Below the pieces are notes generated by a model that was not told the DNA's origin, made no database searches, and saw only the letters and a list, made by a program, of their open reading frames with translations. A DNA stretch of 64,000 nt from Flavobacterium sp. CF108 (GTDB lineage: Bacteria; Bacteroidota; Bacteroidia; Flavobacteriales; Flavobacteriaceae), in assembly GCF_900129795.1 (NCBI RefSeq), contig NZ_FQWW01000004.1, forward strand, positions 124,001-188,000, given 5' to 3'. Shown one piece after another: positions 1 to 9,128 of this stretch. Every line of letters starts with the position of its first letter. Position 1 is the first letter of the stretch. Both the position numbers and the translations under genes were made by a program.

Positions 1-35
1 TAAACCCCGATAGATTTTAAATCTATCGGGGTTTA
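1..35. terminator. Hairpin terminator at left edge
   Basis: A near-perfect inverted repeat (aaaccccgatagattt with its complement) forms a long stem with A and T tracts on its flanks. It probably ends transcription of a gene left of the window; direction cannot be decided. Confidence 0.6.
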
Positions 36-59
36 TTGTTATTTCCACATAATGTCAAA

Positions 60-156
60 CCGGATTAAAATCCGGCCCTACAATATAGCTCGAGCCGAAG
101 GCTCTTTTGTAGTTCCAAAGGAACGAATTATTTTGTAGAGCTGGACTTCAGTCCAG
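60..156. repeat. Composite palindromic repeat, copy 1 (modules D-C-B-A)
   Basis: Four short palindromes follow one another: ccggattaaaatccgg (60-75), gagccgaaggctc (92-104), gttccaaaggaac (112-124) and ctggacttcagtccag (141-156). Conserved linkers such as ctacaatata and ttgtag separate them. The same modules in opposite orientation occur at 28119-28332, so this is a dispersed intergenic family. No coding frame is seen. Confidence 0.85.
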
Positions 157-159
157 TTT

Positions 160-360
160 ACATCAATTGATATTCCGTAGGAATATTTGATCGGTAGAAA
201 AAAAATATTAACGTGTTTGAATTGTGTCCTGTAAGGGCCCTTGTTATTACGCAATTAAACACGAAATGTATTATTCGATTAATCAAACGTTCCTACGGAA
301 CGTATACCTCACAAACCAAATATTTTTCTACCAATGAAACATTCCCACGGAATGAATAAC
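160..360. repeat. Dispersed palindromes with CGTAGG or CCACGG cores
   Basis: Short palindromes such as atattccgtaggaatat, cgttcctacggaacg and cattcccacggaatg sit between tatttttctacc / ggtagaaaaa words. Related blocks occur at 15580-15812 and 49376-49520. No gene is seen here. Confidence 0.6.
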
Positions 361-376
361 TTCTTTTAAAAACAAC

Positions 377-410
377 AAACCCGACAGGTTTTTAAAAACC
401 TGTCGGGTTT
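377..410 (-). terminator. Terminator of the 139-aa membrane protein gene
   Basis: The perfect inverted repeat aaacccgacaggttttt / aaaaacctgtcgggttt lies just past the stop codon of the minus-strand gene at 432-851. Confidence 0.75.
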
Positions 411-431
411 GCCAACTAGTAAAAGTTTAAA

Positions 432-851
432 TTATTTATACTGATCCGGTAATATTTTCACCGTAAACAAGAATCCCTTCTTTTTATCGCTATAACTATA
501 AATCAAAGTATAATCATTGTCTCTAAAAACCTGAAGTCCTGGATTTGCTTTTGCTGTACTTAAAAGACTTTTCTCAATTTCGTCCTGTATAACATTAACC
601 TCAGCAACGTCTTTTTCTACATTTAGCAATGTCAAATTATACTGAACAACCCTTTCTTTATGCAAACTAACACTGTCTAAACGAATGCCTTCCTGAATTT
701 TTAACGGACAGCTTTTATTATATTTTTCAACTAATTCTGTTATTTCAGTATTTACCTCATCTGCTTTTTCAGAAAGAAAAAATTGAAAAAAAACAGCTAA
801 AGCCACCGCAATTCCAATCACAACTAATAGTAAGATATTTTGTTTTCTCAT
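432..851 (-). CDS. Membrane-anchored protein of unknown function
   Basis: This 139-residue protein is not recognised. One hydrophobic segment (about residues 5-25) follows a basic MRKQN start, so it is either a membrane anchor or an uncleaved signal. The rest is a charged extracytoplasmic domain with a single Cys (in KSCPLK). The start is an ATG and the gene ends just before a strong terminator. It follows tdk in the same direction with a 46-bp gap, so the two may be co-transcribed. Function cannot be inferred from context. Confidence 0.7.
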   Translation of the reverse strand: MRKQNILLLVVIGIAVALAVFFQFFLSEKADEVNTEITELVEKYNKSCPLKIQEGIRLDSVSLHKERVVQYNLTLLNVEKDVAEVNVIQDEIEKSLLSTAKANPGLQVFRDNDYTLIYSYSDKKKGFLFTVKILPDQYK

Positions 852-897
852 ACTTTGCTTTTCTTGAATTGGTTATTAAAGTTAAATAGAATTTAAT

Positions 898-1488
898 TTA
901 TTTTTCCTGATTTTTTTTCATTGCTTTAAAATAGGCAGCGCGGCTCAATGGCTCGTATTCTTCAGTTTCACCAAGCATTACCAATTTGTCATTATCCGTT
1001 TTACGGAAGCTGTAATTCGCAAGATTTCCGGTTCTGGTGCAAACGGCATGAACTTTCGTTACATATTCGGCAGTTGCCATAAGTGCCGGCATTGGCCCAA
1101 AAGGATTTCCCTTAAAATCCATATCAAGACCTGCAACTATCACGCGAATTCCCTGATTGGCAAGATCATTACAAATAGTAACAATTTCATCATCAAAAAA
1201 CTGAGCTTCGTCAATACCAATAACGTCACAGCCTTGTGCTAAAATAGCAATATTGGCCGCAGCTGGAACTGGCGTAGAACGAATTTCGTTGGCATCGTGC
1301 GATACAACCATTTCGTCATGATAACGAGTATCAATAGCGGGTTTAAAAATTTCGACTCTTTGTTTGGCAAACTGGGCGCGTTTTAATCTGCGGATTAATT
1401 CCTCGGTTTTACCCGAAAACATTGATCCACAAATAACTTCAATCCAACCAAATTGTTCTTTGTGATTTACTGTATTTTCGAGAAACAT
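898..1488 (-). CDS. tdk: Thymidine kinase
   Basis: Type II thymidine kinase, which phosphorylates thymidine in the pyrimidine salvage pathway (cytosol). The frame shows the P-loop [12 protein letters not shown] and the Walker-B-like GIDEAQFF, followed by the C-terminal lasso region with SFRKTDN. The open frame extends upstream to 1581, but the family normally begins with [10 protein letters not shown] therefore place the start at the ATG at 1488, giving 196 residues, a usual length. The region that often carries four zinc Cys in other bacteria shows only a lone VCTRTG here. I believe this reduced site is common in Bacteroidota but cannot check it. Confidence 0.95.
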   Translation of the reverse strand: MFLENTVNHKEQFGWIEVICGSMFSGKTEELIRRLKRAQFAKQRVEIFKPAIDTRYHDEMVVSHDANEIRSTPVPAAANIAILAQGCDVIGIDEAQFFDDEIVTICNDLANQGIRVIVAGLDMDFKGNPFGPMPALMATAEYVTKVHAVCTRTGNLANYSFRKTDNDKLVMLGETEEYEPLSRAAYFKAMKKNQEK

Positions 1489-1723
1489 TTTGTATTTTTC
1501 TGCCTTTAAAAATGAATAGTTTTTATTACTTTGTACTGGTAATAAATCGACGTAAAAATGTGCTGTTTTACATTTTTTCAAAAGTAGAAAATTTTTATCA
1601 AATCAGGGATTGGCAGACGCTTATTAACAGAAATAAAAAAATATCTATCAGATTTCCTTAAGAATAAAGACATTCAGACATCAAATACACTAAAATACCT
1701 TATTCACTATAATTTCAACAGTT

Positions 1724-2767
1724 ATGAAAAAAAAATTGGAAGCCGATTTAATCAGCATTGCACATCGAATTTTAAAACTTAAAAATAAATCCGATATCAA
1801 TCAATTATATCTTGAAACTCAGAAATTATACGAGAAATTAGCGATTTTAAAATTTGTCGATGAAAATTTTGACGAGGTAAAACCAACAATCAGCCACAGC
1901 GAAATCAGTTCTGAAATTGAAATTATTTTTGAAAAAGAAGAAGTTCAGACAGAAACTGCTGCTGCTCCAGCTATTGTTGAAGAAGTTGAAGCTGAAGAAA
2001 CTCATGAAGTTCCAGTTGTTGAAGAAGTTAAGGAAGAAGAAACTCCTGAACCTGCGATTATCGAAGAAATAACAGCAGAAATTCCTGAAGAAACAACTCC
2101 CGAAGCTGTTCAAGAAATATCTGAAATACCTGTTGAAGAAAAAACAGAAGAACCAATTGCTGCAGAAATTCCTCAGCCAGAAGTTGCAGAAGAAATTGAA
2201 AAGGCAGAAGATTCAAAAAATAATATTGAAGAACTTTCGTTCACAACTGTAAATAATTTAAAACCAATTCCGGATTTCAAACCTGCTTTTGAGTTAGATA
2301 CAGAAGAAATAAAAGAGGAAATTAAAGAAGAACCTAAAACAGAATCAAAAGGAACTCCAATTCCGATTGCATTTGAGGATTTCGGAATTAATTATGCCGA
2401 TGCACAATTTGTAAAAGTGGACAGTTTCGAACCTGTTTCTTCTTCAAACAATGATTTAAAAGAGAAAAAGAATTTTGAAATCCCGGTTTTAGAAACTCCG
2501 AAAGAACCAAAATCAGTTTCTTTAAACGAAAAATTAGCAAAAGGTTTCCATATTGATTTAAATGACCGAATTGCTTTTACAAAAAATCTTTTCGGAAATA
2601 GTACTGAAGATTACAGTCGTGTTTTAAACCAATTATTAACTTTTGATTCTTATGCAGAAGCTAAAGATTTTATCGAAAACATGGTGAAACCGGATTATAA
2701 TAATTGGGAAGGAAAAGACGATTACGCAGAACGTTTTCTTGGAATTATTGAGAAAAAATTTGCTTAG
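1724..2767 (+). CDS. Acidic low-complexity protein of unknown function upstream of rsmI
   Basis: This 347-residue protein has three parts. The N-terminal region of about 50 residues is Leu/Lys-rich and probably helical. The middle (about 65-230) is very acidic, built from loose VEE-, PEE- and EIP-type repeats. The C-terminal region of about 90 residues (from SLNEKLAKGF) looks folded and ends in a Tyr/Trp-containing stretch (NNWEGKDDYAERF). No signal peptide or membrane segment is seen, so it is probably cytosolic. It lies 110 bp upstream of rsmI across a repeat. The repeated acidic stretch probably varies in length among relatives. Function unknown. Confidence 0.8.
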   Translation: MKKKLEADLISIAHRILKLKNKSDINQLYLETQKLYEKLAILKFVDENFDEVKPTISHSEISSEIEIIFEKEEVQTETAAAPAIVEEVEAEETHEVPVVEEVKEEETPEPAIIEEITAEIPEETTPEAVQEISEIPVEEKTEEPIAAEIPQPEVAEEIEKAEDSKNNIEELSFTTVNNLKPIPDFKPAFELDTEEIKEEIKEEPKTESKGTPIPIAFEDFGINYADAQFVKVDSFEPVSSSNNDLKEKKNFEIPVLETPKEPKSVSLNEKLAKGFHIDLNDRIAFTKNLFGNSTEDYSRVLNQLLTFDSYAEAKDFIENMVKPDYNNWEGKDDYAERFLGIIEKKFA

Positions 2768-2769
2768 AA

Positions 2770-2868
2770 ATAAAACACAAATTACACGAATTAGCACGAA
2801 TTTTTTCTTTGTGAAATTTTTTAAAAGCACTTATAATCTGTGTTAATTCGTGAAATTCGTGTTATAAT
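2770..2868. repeat. Intergenic CACGAATT inverted repeat
   Basis: Words acacaaattacacgaattagcacgaa and their complement (tgtgttaattcgtgaaattcgtgtt) face each other across about 40 bp. The same vocabulary occurs at 3609-3743 and 51433-51609. It fills the gap before rsmI and could fold into a long transcript hairpin. Confidence 0.7.
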
Positions 2869-2877
2869 ATAAAAAAT

Positions 2878-3597
2878 ATGTCAAAATTATATATCGTTCC
2901 AACGCCAATTGGCAATCTTGAAGACATGACTTTTAGAGCCATTCGGGTTTTGAAAGAAGTCGATTTGATTTTGGCTGAGGATACTCGAACAAGCGGAAAA
3001 CTCCTGAAGCATTTTGAAATTGGCACGCACATGCACAGCCATCACATGCACAATGAGCATAAAACAACCGAAAATTTAATTGCACGTTTGAAAGCCGGCG
3101 AAACCATCGCTTTAATTTCTGACGCAGGAACTCCGGCAATTTCAGATCCGGGATTTTTGTTAACCCGCGCTTGTGTCGAAAATAAAATTGAAGTAGAATG
3201 TCTTCCGGGCGCAACGGCTTTTGTTCCGGCACTTGTAAACAGCGGGCTTCCAAATGATAAATTTATTTTTGAAGGTTTCCTACCTGATAAAAAAGGACGT
3301 CAGACTCGTTTTTTGGCTTTAGCCGAAGAAACCCGAACTATGATTTTATATGTTTCTCCGCATAAACTTGTTAAAACATTAGCTGAATTTATTCAGTATT
3401 TTGGAGAAGACCGACAAGTCTGCGTTTCAAGGGAATTATCAAAATTACACGAAGAAAATGTACGCGGAACGGCGAAAGAAGTTTTAGTGCATTTTGAAAA
3501 AACAGCTCCGCGCGGCGAAATCGTAGTTGTCGTTGCCGGAAAAACAATAATAAAAGAAGCCAAGAAAAGTAAATTTTCTAAAGACGAAGAAGAATAA
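2878..3597 (+). CDS. rsmI: 16S rRNA (cytidine-1402-2'-O)-methyltransferase
   Basis: RsmI methylates the 2'-O ribose of C1402 in the decoding centre of 16S rRNA using S-adenosylmethionine. The tetrapyrrole-methylase-type fold is clear: LYIVPTPIGNLEDMTFRA at the start, AEDTRTSGKLLKH, SDAGTPAISDPGF, and VECLPGATAFVPALVNSGL. The length of 239 residues is somewhat below the roughly 280 of the E. coli enzyme, which is usual in this phylum. A Lys-rich tail ends the protein. It starts at an ATG immediately after an intergenic repeat. Confidence 0.96.
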   Translation: MSKLYIVPTPIGNLEDMTFRAIRVLKEVDLILAEDTRTSGKLLKHFEIGTHMHSHHMHNEHKTTENLIARLKAGETIALISDAGTPAISDPGFLLTRACVENKIEVECLPGATAFVPALVNSGLPNDKFIFEGFLPDKKGRQTRFLALAEETRTMILYVSPHKLVKTLAEFIQYFGEDRQVCVSRELSKLHEENVRGTAKEVLVHFEKTAPRGEIVVVVAGKTIIKEAKKSKFSKDEEE

Positions 3598-3608
3598 AAA
3601 ACAATATT

Positions 3609-3743
3609 GGCCACAGATTTCATTGATTAACTTAGATTATATTTAAGCTTGCCACGAATTACACCAATTATCACGAATTAAATTAGTGGAAATTCGTGCA
3701 ATTCGTGGCAAAAAAAATCATTTTTAATCCTTTAATCTGTGGC
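3609..3743. repeat. Nested inverted repeats (CCACAGATT outside, CCACGAATT inside)
   Basis: An outer pair, gccacagattt (3609-3619) and aatctgtggc (3734-3743), encloses an inner pair, gccacgaatt (3651-3660) and aattcgtggc (3700-3709), with more CACGAATT words. The whole block could form a two-level cruciform or RNA hairpin. It shares its words with 2770-2868, 11876-11935 and 51433-51609. Confidence 0.8.
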
Positions 3744-3762
3744 AAAAAAAATAAATTAAATC

Positions 3763-4107
3763 ATGAGCATACAAGCCTTTTTAGAAAAAGTAAAACAAAC
3801 TCCAACTCAAATAACATTTCCTGAAACTATTGCAGTAATCGAAGAAAATTACAACTTTACACCAACTGCTTTTCAAAACGGAACTCAGCATAATGCTGCC
3901 GGAGAAAATTCAGGTTCTTGTAAATTATTTTCATTCGCAAAATTGCAAAATCTAAATAAGGAAGAAACTTTAGCGTGTTTTGGAGCTTTTTATTTTGAAG
4001 AAGTTTTAGGAGATCCAAACGGAACAAACCACCAAAACATTAGAAATTTTATCAACTTAGGCTGGGATGGAATCCAGTTTGAAGGCAATGCTTTGAATCT
4101 GAAATAA
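3763..4107 (+). CDS. HopJ-family protein
   Basis: This small cytosolic protein of 114 residues resembles the family annotated as HopJ type III effector. The characteristic stretch runs from FTPTAFQNG through HNAAGENSGSCKLFSFA, CFGAFYFEEVLGDPNG and HQNIRNFINLGWDGI. The name comes from a Pseudomonas gene. Most members are in bacteria without a type III secretion system, none of which is seen here, so an effector role should not be assumed. Its actual function is unknown. No signal peptide or membrane segment. Confidence 0.8.
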   Translation: MSIQAFLEKVKQTPTQITFPETIAVIEENYNFTPTAFQNGTQHNAAGENSGSCKLFSFAKLQNLNKEETLACFGAFYFEEVLGDPNGTNHQNIRNFINLGWDGIQFEGNALNLK

Positions 4108-4126
4108 ATACTAATACCTTTTTAAA

Positions 4127-4621
4127 ATGAAGGAAAGACTAAAAGAAATCTCAATTATAATATTTCTGCTTATAATTGGCATTCCTTTGTGTATATTATT
4201 CTTTCCTATAATTCTGGTTTATTTGATATTTGAATTTTTTCAAAAAAAAGGATTCAAAAAAAGATATAGCAATTATTTAGTATCGATCGAAGGAAAAAAA
4301 TTCTTCTGTTACAGCAACCGAAAAAACAATCATCATTATATCGAAAAAAATATTATTCCAAATCTCACAAATGACATTGAACCAGTTTTTCTTGAAGGTA
4401 AACGAATTAGAAATGAAGATAACCGAGAATATCTTTCACATATGTTACTAAACGTTTCTAAACGAAAAGGATTTCCATATATAATTAAAATTAGCAATGG
4501 AAAAGCGTTAGACATATCAATGAACAATGAATTTTACAATTTCAAAAGTCAAAATAAAAATCCTGAAGATTTAATAGTTTTAATAAACGCCAGTTTTGAG
4601 AATCTAAAATCTAAAGTCTAA
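4127..4621 (+). CDS. Single-pass membrane protein of unknown function
   Basis: This 164-residue protein is not recognised. A long hydrophobic segment (about residues 9-38) is followed by a basic stretch (FFQKKGFKKRY), predicting a membrane anchor with a cytoplasmic domain of about 120 residues. It starts 20 bp after the HopJ-family gene and ends 18 bp before recJ, so it probably belongs to the same transcript. The last bases overlap the start of a short direct repeat of aatctaaaatct-type words (4608-4628). No catalytic motif is seen. Confidence 0.7.
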   Translation: MKERLKEISIIIFLLIIGIPLCILFFPIILVYLIFEFFQKKGFKKRYSNYLVSIEGKKFFCYSNRKNNHHYIEKNIIPNLTNDIEPVFLEGKRIRNEDNREYLSHMLLNVSKRKGFPYIIKISNGKALDISMNNEFYNFKSQNKNPEDLIVLINASFENLKSKV

Positions 4622-4638
4622 AATCTACAATTAAAAAA

Positions 4639-6339
4639 ATGCGTTGGACCATAAAACCAAAACCTTCTGAAGATAAAATCAAACATTTGGCGCAAGCCCT
4701 AAATGTAGAAGATTTTGTAGCAACACTTTTGATTCAGCGTGGCATTGATACATTTGAAGATGCCAAGAATTTCTTTCGTCCGTCATTAGAACATCTTCAC
4801 GATCCATATTTAATGAAAGATATGGACAAAGCTGTTGCCCGAATAGAAAAGGCAATTGAAAATCAGGAAAACATATTAGTTTTTGGTGATTATGATGTTG
4901 ACGGAACAACAGCAGTTTCTCTGGTTTCTTCCTATTTAAAATCACATTATTCCCATATTGCCACTTACATTCCAGATCGCTATGACGAAGGATATGGCAT
5001 TTCCTATAAAGGAATTGACTATGCAGATGATAACGGAATTTCTTTAATCATCGCGCTCGACTGCGGAATAAAATCAATCGATCATATCGCTTATGCGAAA
5101 GCAAAAAACATAGATTTCATTATTTGCGATCACCACAGACCTGGAGAATTTCTTCCGGATGCGGTTGCAATTTTAGATCCAAAAAGAGAAGACTGTTCGT
5201 ATCCTTATGACGAATTATGCGGTTGCGGTGTTGGTTTTAAATTGATTCAGGCTTTAGGTCAAAATCGAAATGAAACTATCGAAGATTTGGTTCCCTATCT
5301 GGATTTGGTGGCTACGGCAATTGCTGCAGACATTGTTCCGATAACAGGAGAAAATCGTGTTTTGGCATATTTCGGTTTGAAAGTAATTAATAGCGAACCA
5401 AGACCGGGAATTAAAGCTTTGGTGCATCAGGTAAAAAAGAAAGTTTTAGATATTACCGATGTTGTTTTTATCATTTCTCCCCGAATTAATGCTGCCGGGA
5501 GAATCAAACATGGAAATCATGCGGTTGAATTATTAACCGAATTTGATTTTGAACAAGCACAGCAATTTGCCTCAGAAATCGAACAATACAATGCAGACCG
5601 AAAAGATTTAGATAAAAAAATTACCAAAGAAGCATTTCAGCAAATTTTGGAAAATAAAGAAGAAGAACGTTTTTCTACAGTTGTTTTTCAGGAAGACTGG
5701 CACAAAGGCGTAATTGGGATTGTAGCTTCGAGATTAATTGAAACCTATTATCGCCCGACTTTAGTTTTCACTAAAAGCGGAGATAAATATGCCGCCTCTG
5801 CCCGATCTGTAAAAGGGTTTGATGTTTATAATGCACTCGATGCGTGTTCCCAACATTTGGAACAATTTGGAGGACATATGTATGCCGCTGGAATGACTTT
5901 GAAAGCAGAGAATTATCAAACTTTTAAAGAAGCTTTTGAAAAACAGGTTTCAGCAACAATTTTACCGGAATTGCGAACTCCTGAAATTGAAATTGATGCC
6001 GAAATAAATTTCTCTGATATTACACCAAAACTCATTCGGATTTTAAAACAATTTGAGCCTTTTGGCCCGCAGAATATGACACCGGTTTTTATGACTTCGG
6101 ATATAAAAGATACAGGTTATGCCAAAACGCTGGGTGCTGAAGAAGAACATTTAAGACTTTTCGTTAAACAATCTAACTCCGATGGAATTGCCGCTATTGG
6201 CTTCGGACTCGGAAAAAAACTCAATATAGCACAAAATCAAAATCTGTTTCAATTGGCCTATACAATTGCCGAAAACGAATGGAACGGAACTATTTCAACA
6301 CAACTCATGCTGAAAGACATTAGAACAAATGACAACTAA
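4639..6339 (+). CDS. recJ: Single-stranded-DNA-specific exonuclease RecJ
   Basis: RecJ degrades single-stranded DNA 5' to 3' in recombination and mismatch repair. The 566-residue protein has the DHH-family motifs: VFGDYDVDGTTA near residue 80, IALDCGIKS, ICDHHRPGEFLPDA, and the DHHA1 motif FGGHMYAAGMTL near residue 420. A C-terminal OB-like region follows. The length is typical. Its last 11 bp overlap the start of the MFS transporter gene, so recJ, the transporter and the hydrolase are probably translationally linked. Confidence 0.97.
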   Translation: MRWTIKPKPSEDKIKHLAQALNVEDFVATLLIQRGIDTFEDAKNFFRPSLEHLHDPYLMKDMDKAVARIEKAIENQENILVFGDYDVDGTTAVSLVSSYLKSHYSHIATYIPDRYDEGYGISYKGIDYADDNGISLIIALDCGIKSIDHIAYAKAKNIDFIICDHHRPGEFLPDAVAILDPKREDCSYPYDELCGCGVGFKLIQALGQNRNETIEDLVPYLDLVATAIAADIVPITGENRVLAYFGLKVINSEPRPGIKALVHQVKKKVLDITDVVFIISPRINAAGRIKHGNHAVELLTEFDFEQAQQFASEIEQYNADRKDLDKKITKEAFQQILENKEEERFSTVVFQEDWHKGVIGIVASRLIETYYRPTLVFTKSGDKYAASARSVKGFDVYNALDACSQHLEQFGGHMYAAGMTLKAENYQTFKEAFEKQVSATILPELRTPEIEIDAEINFSDITPKLIRILKQFEPFGPQNMTPVFMTSDIKDTGYAKTLGAEEEHLRLFVKQSNSDGIAAIGFGLGKKLNIAQNQNLFQLAYTIAENEWNGTISTQLMLKDIRTNDN

Positions 6340-7609
6340 ATCAAACAAACGAGATCCGTATCAGGCACTTCGTTACAGAGAATTCAACGTATTTTTATTA
6401 CTTCGTTTCTGCATGGTTTTTGCCTGGGCGATGCAGTTTATCGTGATTGAATGGGAAGTTTACAGTTTAACTAAAAACCCGCTTTCGCTGGGAATTATTG
6501 GCTTAATGGAAGTTATTCCAGCCGTTGGTATGGCTTTATTTGCCGGACATATTGTGGACCAAAAAGAAAAGAAGGGATTACTGGTAAAATGTATTCTGGG
6601 GTTTTCGATAATTAGTTTTGGATTGTTTTTACTGACCTGGCCAAAAGTTGTTGGCGATTGGTCTCCAACTGTTATTTTATATTCCATTTATGCTTTAGTC
6701 TTTTTGGGCGGATTAGTTAGAGCTTTTCTTGGTCCAACTATTTTCTCTCTTTTATCGCTGATTATTCCTAAAAAAGCATATCCAAATGCTGCTACATGGA
6801 GCAGTTCGGTTTGGCAGATCGGAGCCGTGATGGGTCCGGCGCTGGCTGGATTCTCCATCAACTGGATTGGCGTTCACTGGTCAATGTGTCTGGTTTTTGG
6901 GTTCTCTCTTCTTTCATTAGTCGCTTTATCGCAAATCAGTACAAAACCAATCATAAATCCAAAGATTGGAGAATCGATAAAAGACAGTCTTACAGAAGGT
7001 TTAACATTTGTTTTTAAAAACCAAATTGTTTTAGGTGCCTTATCGCTCGATATGATTGCTGTACTTTTTGGAGGCGCAGTTGCATTACTGCCTGTTTTTG
7101 CTCAAGATATTTTAAAAGTCGGTTCTGAAGGTTTTGGAATATTAAGAGCTGCTCCTGCAGTTGGATCTTTTATTACAATGCTCGTTTCTGCTTATGTCCC
7201 TTTATATAAAAATGCAGGAAAGAAACTCTTAGTTGCCATATTTGTTTTCGGATTATCGATCATCTTATTTGGTCTTTCTACGTCATTCTGGCTTTCGGTT
7301 TTTGCTTTATTTTTGAGCGGACTTGCTGATGGAATTTCTGTAGTAATTCGCCAGACAATTTTACAGCTTAAAACGCCCGATCATATGCGTGGACGTGTTG
7401 GTGCTGTAAATTCAATTTTTGTTGGATCTTCTAATGAATTAGGTGCTTTTGAAAGTGGTGCAACTGCGAAATTGATGGGAACTGTTACATCGGTTGTTTT
7501 TGGGGGAAGCATCACACTTTTGACTGTTTTAGGCTTTGGTTTTATATCTCCTACCTTTAGGAATTTAGATCTTAATAAAGACATGGAAGATCATCATAAT
7601 CAAGAATAA
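6329..7609 (+). CDS. MFS transporter, EntS-like exporter family
   Basis: This 426-residue inner-membrane protein has about 12 hydrophobic segments. It resembles the EntS/drug-exporter branch of the major facilitator superfamily. An Arg-rich loop DHMRGRVGAVNSIFVG near residue 355 matches the conserved loop in the second half of EntS-like proteins, and FAGHIVDQKEKK near residue 70 corresponds to the loop 2-3 motif. Its start overlaps recJ by 11 bp, and its stop shares one base with the start of the downstream alpha/beta hydrolase. The substrate is not evident; siderophore or drug export would be typical of the family. Confidence 0.85.
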   Translation: MTTKSNKRDPYQALRYREFNVFLLLRFCMVFAWAMQFIVIEWEVYSLTKNPLSLGIIGLMEVIPAVGMALFAGHIVDQKEKKGLLVKCILGFSIISFGLFLLTWPKVVGDWSPTVILYSIYALVFLGGLVRAFLGPTIFSLLSLIIPKKAYPNAATWSSSVWQIGAVMGPALAGFSINWIGVHWSMCLVFGFSLLSLVALSQISTKPIINPKIGESIKDSLTEGLTFVFKNQIVLGALSLDMIAVLFGGAVALLPVFAQDILKVGSEGFGILRAAPAVGSFITMLVSAYVPLYKNAGKKLLVAIFVFGLSIILFGLSTSFWLSVFALFLSGLADGISVVIRQTILQLKTPDHMRGRVGAVNSIFVGSSNELGAFESGATAKLMGTVTSVVFGGSITLLTVLGFGFISPTFRNLDLNKDMEDHHNQE

Positions 7610-8523
7610 TGAGAGTGCTTCTTCTTAGTTTCGTTTTAACAATGTCCTTTTTCGCAAATGGACAAAACCTTTATATCAAAACATACGGAAACGAAAAGAA
7701 TAAACCTTTAATCTTCATACATGGAGGTCCAAGCGGCAACGCAACTTTATTTGAAGGAACAACAGCTCAAAATCTGGCTGATCAAGGTTTTTATGTTATT
7801 GCATACGATCGAAGAGGTGAAGGAAGATCTGCAGATCCTGATGCGAAGTTTACTTATGAAGAAGCTTTTCAGGATTTAAATTCAATCTATAAAAAATACC
7901 ATTTAAAGAAAGCGGTTTTACTTAGCCATAGTTTTGGCGGTTTGGTTGCGACACTTTATACCAATAAATATCCGCAGAATGTAAGCGCTTTGGTTTTGGC
8001 CGGGGCTTTATTTTCTCAGCAGGAAACTTACGATCATATTTTAAATACGTTGAAGAAAAAATACAGCAATGATTCTGAACAATTAAAAAAAATAAATGAT
8101 GTAGAGAATTTAAACAAGAATTCAGCCGAATATCGAAAAGGCTGTTTTGACCTTGCAAGTGAAAACGGCTTTTTTAAAATGCCAAATCCAACTACAGCAT
8201 CTATAAAATTATATGCCGATTATGAAGCCGGAGAATTTTTTAAAACCAACATTCGGAACAAAAATGCGCCTTTGCTTTTTTATCAAAACGAAAAGCAAAA
8301 TAACATCGACAGCAGGCCTTTTTTAAAGAAAATTAAAGCCAAAGGAGTTCCAATTTTCGCTATTTACGGAAAACAAGACGGTATTTTCTCTTCGGCGCAA
8401 ATTACTTCAATTAAAAAACTGGCGGGCAAAGATCACTTCGCATTGTTAGACAATTGCTCACATTATCTTTTTGTTGATCAACAAATTGAATTTCTTTCTA
8501 ACATAAAAAAATGGCTTAAATAG
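7609..8523 (+). CDS. Exported alpha/beta hydrolase
   Basis: This 304-residue protein has an N-terminal signal peptide (about residues 1-18, ending FANG-Q) and the alpha/beta hydrolase core. Visible elements are the oxyanion motif FIHGGPSGN, DRRGEGRS, and the nucleophile elbow SHSFGG with the catalytic Ser. IYGKQDGIF supplies the probable acid and NCSHYLFVDQ the probable His. HGG and DRRGxGRS are reminiscent of proline iminopeptidases. It overlaps the transporter by one base (TAATG arrangement), so it is very likely in one operon with recJ and the exporter. The natural substrate is unknown. Confidence 0.85.
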   Translation: MRVLLLSFVLTMSFFANGQNLYIKTYGNEKNKPLIFIHGGPSGNATLFEGTTAQNLADQGFYVIAYDRRGEGRSADPDAKFTYEEAFQDLNSIYKKYHLKKAVLLSHSFGGLVATLYTNKYPQNVSALVLAGALFSQQETYDHILNTLKKKYSNDSEQLKKINDVENLNKNSAEYRKGCFDLASENGFFKMPNPTTASIKLYADYEAGEFFKTNIRNKNAPLLFYQNEKQNNIDSRPFLKKIKAKGVPIFAIYGKQDGIFSSAQITSIKKLAGKDHFALLDNCSHYLFVDQQIEFLSNIKKWLK

Positions 8524-8530
8524 TTTTTTA

Positions 8531-8607
8531 AACCATATAAATGATATAAGGTAATTTAAGCTTTACGTTTAATACTTGTTAAATGAACTTATATCACTTA
8601 TATGGTT
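8531..8607. repeat. 20-bp inverted repeat with 37-bp spacer
   Basis: Arms at 8531-8550 (aaccatataaatgatataag) and 8588-8607 are complementary at 19 of 20 positions. The block follows the hydrolase stop closely and could serve as a terminator or be a small repeat element. The spacer has no coding frame. Confidence 0.75.
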
Positions 8608-8661
8608 CAATATTTTTTCATTTTTATGATTTTTTTATTTAGAATTAATATAAATAATATT

Positions 8662-8669
8662 TATATTTG
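8662..8669 (+). promoter_or_regulatory. Flavobacterial -7 box (TATATTTG)
   Basis: TATATTTG matches the TAnnTTTG consensus of the Bacteroidota primary sigma factor and lies 20 bp before the start codon of the small gene at 8690. No clear TTG -33 element is seen at the usual spacing. Confidence 0.5.
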
Positions 8670-8689
8670 TTGAAATAAAAGGATTTACG

Positions 8690-9046
8690 ATGAGAGAAAT
8701 AGAGAAGATATATCATAACAATTTTGGAATAGCCTTTTACTGGAAACAAAATAATCAAACCATTCTGGACAAAGTACAATTGATTTTTAAAGAAACAGGC
8801 TTTTATTTTAGTCTATCAGAATTGAATCAGTTTTGTGATTTAATCGAAGACAGTATGATGGAAAATACTTGCTGCGAAGCTTGCGAAATGAAATATTCCT
8901 GCCATAAATTTCTATTGAAAACGCCTTGCAATTCAATAGATCTTGCTGTTTCTATGACAGAATTAAAATCAATTAAAGATTTAGTTGAAGGCTCTTTATT
9001 TAAAATTGAATTAGACGAATATGTTTACGGAGTCGGTCTAAACTAG
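8690..9046 (+). CDS. Small cysteine-containing protein of unknown function
   Basis: This 118-residue cytosolic protein has a cluster of Cys in the middle: TCCEACEMKYSCHKF, with another in TPCNSID. The spacing CCxxC...C suggests a metal site or disulphide cluster. I recall similar short proteins in Bacteroidota carrying only a DUF label (possibly DUF6686) but cannot confirm this. It has its own -7 box and precedes the cytochrome gene by 82 bp; the pair may be functionally related, but the sequence does not show it. Confidence 0.75.
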   Translation: MREIEKIYHNNFGIAFYWKQNNQTILDKVQLIFKETGFYFSLSELNQFCDLIEDSMMENTCCEACEMKYSCHKFLLKTPCNSIDLAVSMTELKSIKDLVEGSLFKIELDEYVYGVGLN

Positions 9047-9128
9047 AAACATTCTAAATATTTTAACAACATTTTTTCATTATTGAAATATATTTTGATT
9101 GTATTCAAAATAAAGTATATTTACAACA

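Noticed and set aside
1489..1581. Upstream extension of thymidine kinase
   Set aside because: Family members begin at MFLENTVNH; the extra 31 residues do not resemble the family.
3763..4107. Type III secretion effector (HopJ name)
   Set aside because: No type III secretion gene is present and the family is common in non-secreting bacteria. The name alone does not support an effector role.
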